Assembly (NCBI RefSeq): GCF_003096095.1 | Contig: NZ_CP015453.1 | Span: forward strand, 3,410,001 to 3,474,000 | Reading direction: 5' to 3' | DNA from: Dietzia psychralcaliphila | Lineage (GTDB): Bacteria; Actinomycetota; Actinomycetes; Mycobacteriales; Mycobacteriaceae | Length of the DNA stretch: 64,000 bases | In this document: positions 61,599 through 64,000 of the stretch, one piece after another | Layout of the letters: the number at the start of each line of letters is the position of its first letter | Position numbering within the stretch: the stretch's first letter is position 1 | Made by a program: the position numbers and the translations under genes | The notes under the pieces: model-generated | Told to the model about the DNA's origin: nothing | Database searches by the model: none | Seen by the model: only the letters and a program-made list of their open reading frames with translations

Positions 61599-62909
61599 AT
61601 GAGTGGCTTGATCTTCCTCGCCGTCATCGTCGTCTTGATCGCCTCCGTGGTGGTGAGCTCAGTGAAGCTCATCCCGCAGGCGGAGGCCGCGGTCATCGAG
61701 CGGCTCGGCCGCTACCAACGCACGGTGAGCGGACAGCTCACCCTGATCATCCCGTTCATCGACCGGGTCCGCGCGAAGGTCGATCTGCGTGAGCGGGTCG
61801 TCACCTTCCCACCGCAGTCGATGATCACCGAGGACAACCTGACGCTGAGCATCGACACGGTGGTCTTCTTCCAGGTCACCGACCCCAAGTCCGCGGTGTA
61901 CGAGATCAACAACTACATCGTCGCCGTCGAGCAGCTGGCCACCACCACGCTCCGTAACGTGGTCGGCGGGCTGACTCTCGAGCAGACTCTCACCAGCCGC
62001 GACATGATCAACAAGCAGCTGCGCGGGGTCCTCGACTCGGAGACCGGCCGATGGGGCCTGCGAGTGGCCCGTGTCGAGCTGCGCTCGATCGATCCGCCGC
62101 TGTCGATCCAGGAGTCGATGGAGAAGCAGATGAAGGCCGATCGTGAGAAGCGCGCCACCATCCTCACCGCCGAGGGTCAGCGCGAGGCCGCGATCACGAC
62201 CGCACAGGGTGCCAAGCAGGCCTCGATCCTCAGCGCCGAGGGCAACAAGCAGGCCTCGATCCTCAACGCCGAGGCCGACCGGCAGTCGCGCATGCTCCGC
62301 GCCCAGGGTGAGCGGGCAGCCCGCTATCTCGTGGCCGAGGGCCAGGCCGCCGCCATCGCGCGCGTCAACGCGGCCGTCAAGGCCTCCAAGCCCACGCCGG
62401 AGATGCTGGCCTACCAGTACGTCCAGAACCTTCCGGAGATGGCCAAGGGCGAGGCCGCCACGATGTGGATGATCCCCTCGCAGTTCGGCGACTCCCTCGA
62501 GAACTTCGTCAAGTCCGTGGCGAAGAAGGACGACGACGGGGTGTTCCGCTACGAGCCGGCCGCCACCGACGGTGACGCCGAACTGCCGTCGGCCCCCGAG
62601 GACTGGTTCGACACCACCACCGACCCGGAGATCGCCCGGTCCGTGGCCGCCGCCGAGGCCGCCGCGGAAGGTGGGTCGAGTGCCACGGCCACGGAGAAGC
62701 CCAAGCCGAAGCCCAAGCCCGGCGTCTTCGACATGGTCCCCACCTCCGAGGGTGGCGTCGCTCCCGACGACACGGCCGCCATCGCGGGCCCGCAGGGGGC
62801 GCAGCCGGGGCAACCCGCCGGTGTCGATCCCGGCGCGGATCTGAATCAGGGCCAGCACCAGGGCGGATACCCGGTCGACGAGGCCGGCCGGAACCGTCCC
62901 CAGAACTGA
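61599..62909 (+). CDS. SPFH/Band 7 (stomatin/QmcA-like) protein
   Basis: About 436 residues. One N-terminal membrane helix, then EAAVIERLGRYQRTVSGQLTLIIPFIDRV opening the Band 7 domain, a coiled-coil near residues 170-270 with repeated KQASILSAEGNKQASILNAE, and a C-terminal Pro/Lys/Gly-rich cytoplasmic tail. It forms oligomeric scaffolds with NfeD. GAAGGA lies five bases before the ATG. Confidence 0.92.
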   Translation: MSGLIFLAVIVVLIASVVVSSVKLIPQAEAAVIERLGRYQRTVSGQLTLIIPFIDRVRAKVDLRERVVTFPPQSMITEDNLTLSIDTVVFFQVTDPKSAVYEINNYIVAVEQLATTTLRNVVGGLTLEQTLTSRDMINKQLRGVLDSETGRWGLRVARVELRSIDPPLSIQESMEKQMKADREKRATILTAEGQREAAITTAQGAKQASILSAEGNKQASILNAEADRQSRMLRAQGERAARYLVAEGQAAAIARVNAAVKASKPTPEMLAYQYVQNLPEMAKGEAATMWMIPSQFGDSLENFVKSVAKKDDDGVFRYEPAATDGDAELPSAPEDWFDTTTDPEIARSVAAAEAAAEGGSSATATEKPKPKPKPGVFDMVPTSEGGVAPDDTAAIAGPQGAQPGQPAGVDPGADLNQGQHQGGYPVDEAGRNRPQN

Positions 62910-62959
62910 TCCGGCCAGGTTCCGGGCGCCGCCGCGACCACGGGAAGTAACATGCCCGT

Positions 62960-63604
62960 GTGGCACGTAACAGTGGTCGCGGTGGCGCCCAGCCACCTGA
63001 TGCCGAGGACATCCGCCTGATCGAGGCGGCTGCCTCGGTCTTCGCGGAGCGCGGGATCAAGGGCGCGAGCACCGACGACATCGCCAGATCCGCCGGGGTG
63101 ACGCGGGTGACGCTGTATCGCCGGCTCGGTCCACGCGAGCAGATCCTCCGCGCGATGTACGCCCATGAGGCCCAGCGTCTGATGATGTCGGTCAACGCCC
63201 GCTTCACCCCGTTCGAGTCCCTCGAGTGGGACCCCGTCAGGCACGTCGAGGATCTGCTGGTCGGCACCGTCTTCGACATCCGTAGGAGCGAGCTGCTGCA
63301 GCGGCTGGTCGAGGTGGACAAGGTCGAGGCGATGGCGATGCTCGCCGGCCAGTCCGACTCCGTCCTGGGTGCCATCACCGAGATCGTCGCGGAGTTCGTC
63401 CGCAGCACATGGAACGCCGACGTCCACACCCGGCCGATGGACGCGGACGAGTTCGACACGCTCTCCCGGGAGGTCGGCAGCGTGGCCGGCCGCTTCCTCC
63501 ACTCCATCGCCGTGATGCCCGACGGTCCGCCGGTCCTGGAGACCGAGGACGAGATCCGGTCGCTGGCCCGGCGGGTCCTGGTCCCGATGATCCTCCAGCG
63601 CTGA
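62960..63604 (+). CDS. TetR-family regulator
   Basis: About 214 residues. Helix-turn-helix region ASTDDIARSAGVTRVTLYRRLGPREQIL; the C-terminal ligand domain is unassigned. TAACAT lies six bases before the GTG with no ribosome binding site, so a leaderless mRNA is likely. No clear operator dyad is seen in the 50-base upstream gap. Confidence 0.88.
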   Translation: MARNSGRGGAQPPDAEDIRLIEAAASVFAERGIKGASTDDIARSAGVTRVTLYRRLGPREQILRAMYAHEAQRLMMSVNARFTPFESLEWDPVRHVEDLLVGTVFDIRRSELLQRLVEVDKVEAMAMLAGQSDSVLGAITEIVAEFVRSTWNADVHTRPMDADEFDTLSREVGSVAGRFLHSIAVMPDGPPVLETEDEIRSLARRVLVPMILQR

Positions 63605-63641
63605 CCTCCCGGCCGATCGACCACACCCCATAGAGCCCCGG

Positions 63642-64000
63642 TCAGAGCGAGGCAGGCACCTGCTCCGCTCCCAGTTCATGGTCGAGCGCGGCTCGGAGTC
63701 CGGGGTACCGGAACGGGTGGTCGAGCGCGCGGAGCGCCTCCGACTCGACCCGCAGACTCGACAGCGCCAACTCGTCCGCTCCACGCTTTCCCAGTACCAG
63801 CGCGGGCGCGAACCCGGGGACCGGGACCACTGTCGGACGGCGGAGCACGGCGCCCAGAACACGGGTGAACTCGTCGTTGGTCACCGGTTCCGGAGCCACC
63901 GCGTTCACCGCGCCGGACATGGTGGGGTCGACGATGGCGCGGAGGTAGATGTCGGTGAGGTCGTCGAGGGCGATCCAGGACATCCACTGCCGTCCCGAAC
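63642..64000 (-). CDS. TIGR01777 epimerase-like protein, C-terminal part (continues beyond window)
   Basis: At least 119 residues, with the N-terminus beyond the window edge. RQWMSWIALDDLTDIYLRAI and GAVNAVAPEPVTNDEFTRVLGAVLRRPTVVPVPGFAP are the C-terminal half of YfcH/TIGR01777-type SDR sugar-nucleotide epimerase-like proteins with the DUF1731 tail. Confidence 0.85.
   Translation of the reverse strand, partial: SGRQWMSWIALDDLTDIYLRAIVDPTMSGAVNAVAPEPVTNDEFTRVLGAVLRRPTVVPVPGFAPALVLGKRGADELALSSLRVESEALRALDHPFRYPGLRAALDHELGAEQVPASL

Overview
The window is a high-GC actinobacterial chromosome segment. GTG starts, probable leaderless transcripts and dense gene packing are common. It carries the mycolata-type arabinan transferase AftD and small or DUF proteins found in mycolic-acid bacteria, together with ectABC and a REP13E12-type HNH protein. 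I infer a member of the Mycobacteriales/Corynebacteriales; Dietzia is my best guess for the genus, unproven without a search. No rRNA, tRNA, CRISPR array, prophage or complete insertion sequence was seen.

Layout. 1-15,060 is a cell-envelope block whose order recalls M. tuberculosis Rv0223c-Rv0228 plus Rv0236A/Rv0236c: aldehyde dehydrogenase, methyltransferase, glycosyltransferase, large membrane protein, an extra Wzx-like flippase, DUF3068 protein, acyltransferase, aftD and a DUF2613 mini-protein. 15,236-18,827 holds a TetR-fadD pair and a Tat-exported esterase. 18,843-25,452 holds an argJ without other arginine genes, coupled to a SnoaL-like gene, then a compact unit encoding a 46-residue acidic peptide, a nitronate monooxygenase/APC permease pair and an LpqI-type lipoprotein. 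25,472-31,343 is mixed (Tag-like glycosylase, TRIC channel, GtrA, thiol-hydroquinone reductase, DUF2332, LmbE-type deacetylase). 31,470-33,818 is ectABC for ectoine synthesis. 34,436-46,750 is a large arsenic region: acr3, three arsC-like genes, arsA, arsD, arsR, arsO, arsP, a thioredoxin-like protein, a MerR/SulP pair and the HNH gene between acr3 and arsR. 46,780-64,000 holds an acyl-CoA dehydrogenase, phospholipase D, LmbE-type deacetylase, AlkB, an inositol-phosphatase-like gene, a four-gene osmoprotectant ABC importer, FUSC, CDF, NfeD/SPFH and further genes.

How it works together. Ectoine synthesis and the quaternary-amine importer together suggest adaptation to osmotic stress. The arsenic genes are spread over at least four transcription units, and near-identical dyads built on TATCGACA/TATAGACA half-sites precede three of them, with a weaker one before acr3. 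This points to one ArsR regulon. The most intriguing unit is 20,633-21,086: a CRP/GlxR-like site, an extended -10, a leader with three perfect stem-loops, a strong ribosome binding site, a 46-codon gene resembling the short corynebacterial porins, and a terminator. A LexA-like box overlaps a near-consensus promoter of the HNH gene.
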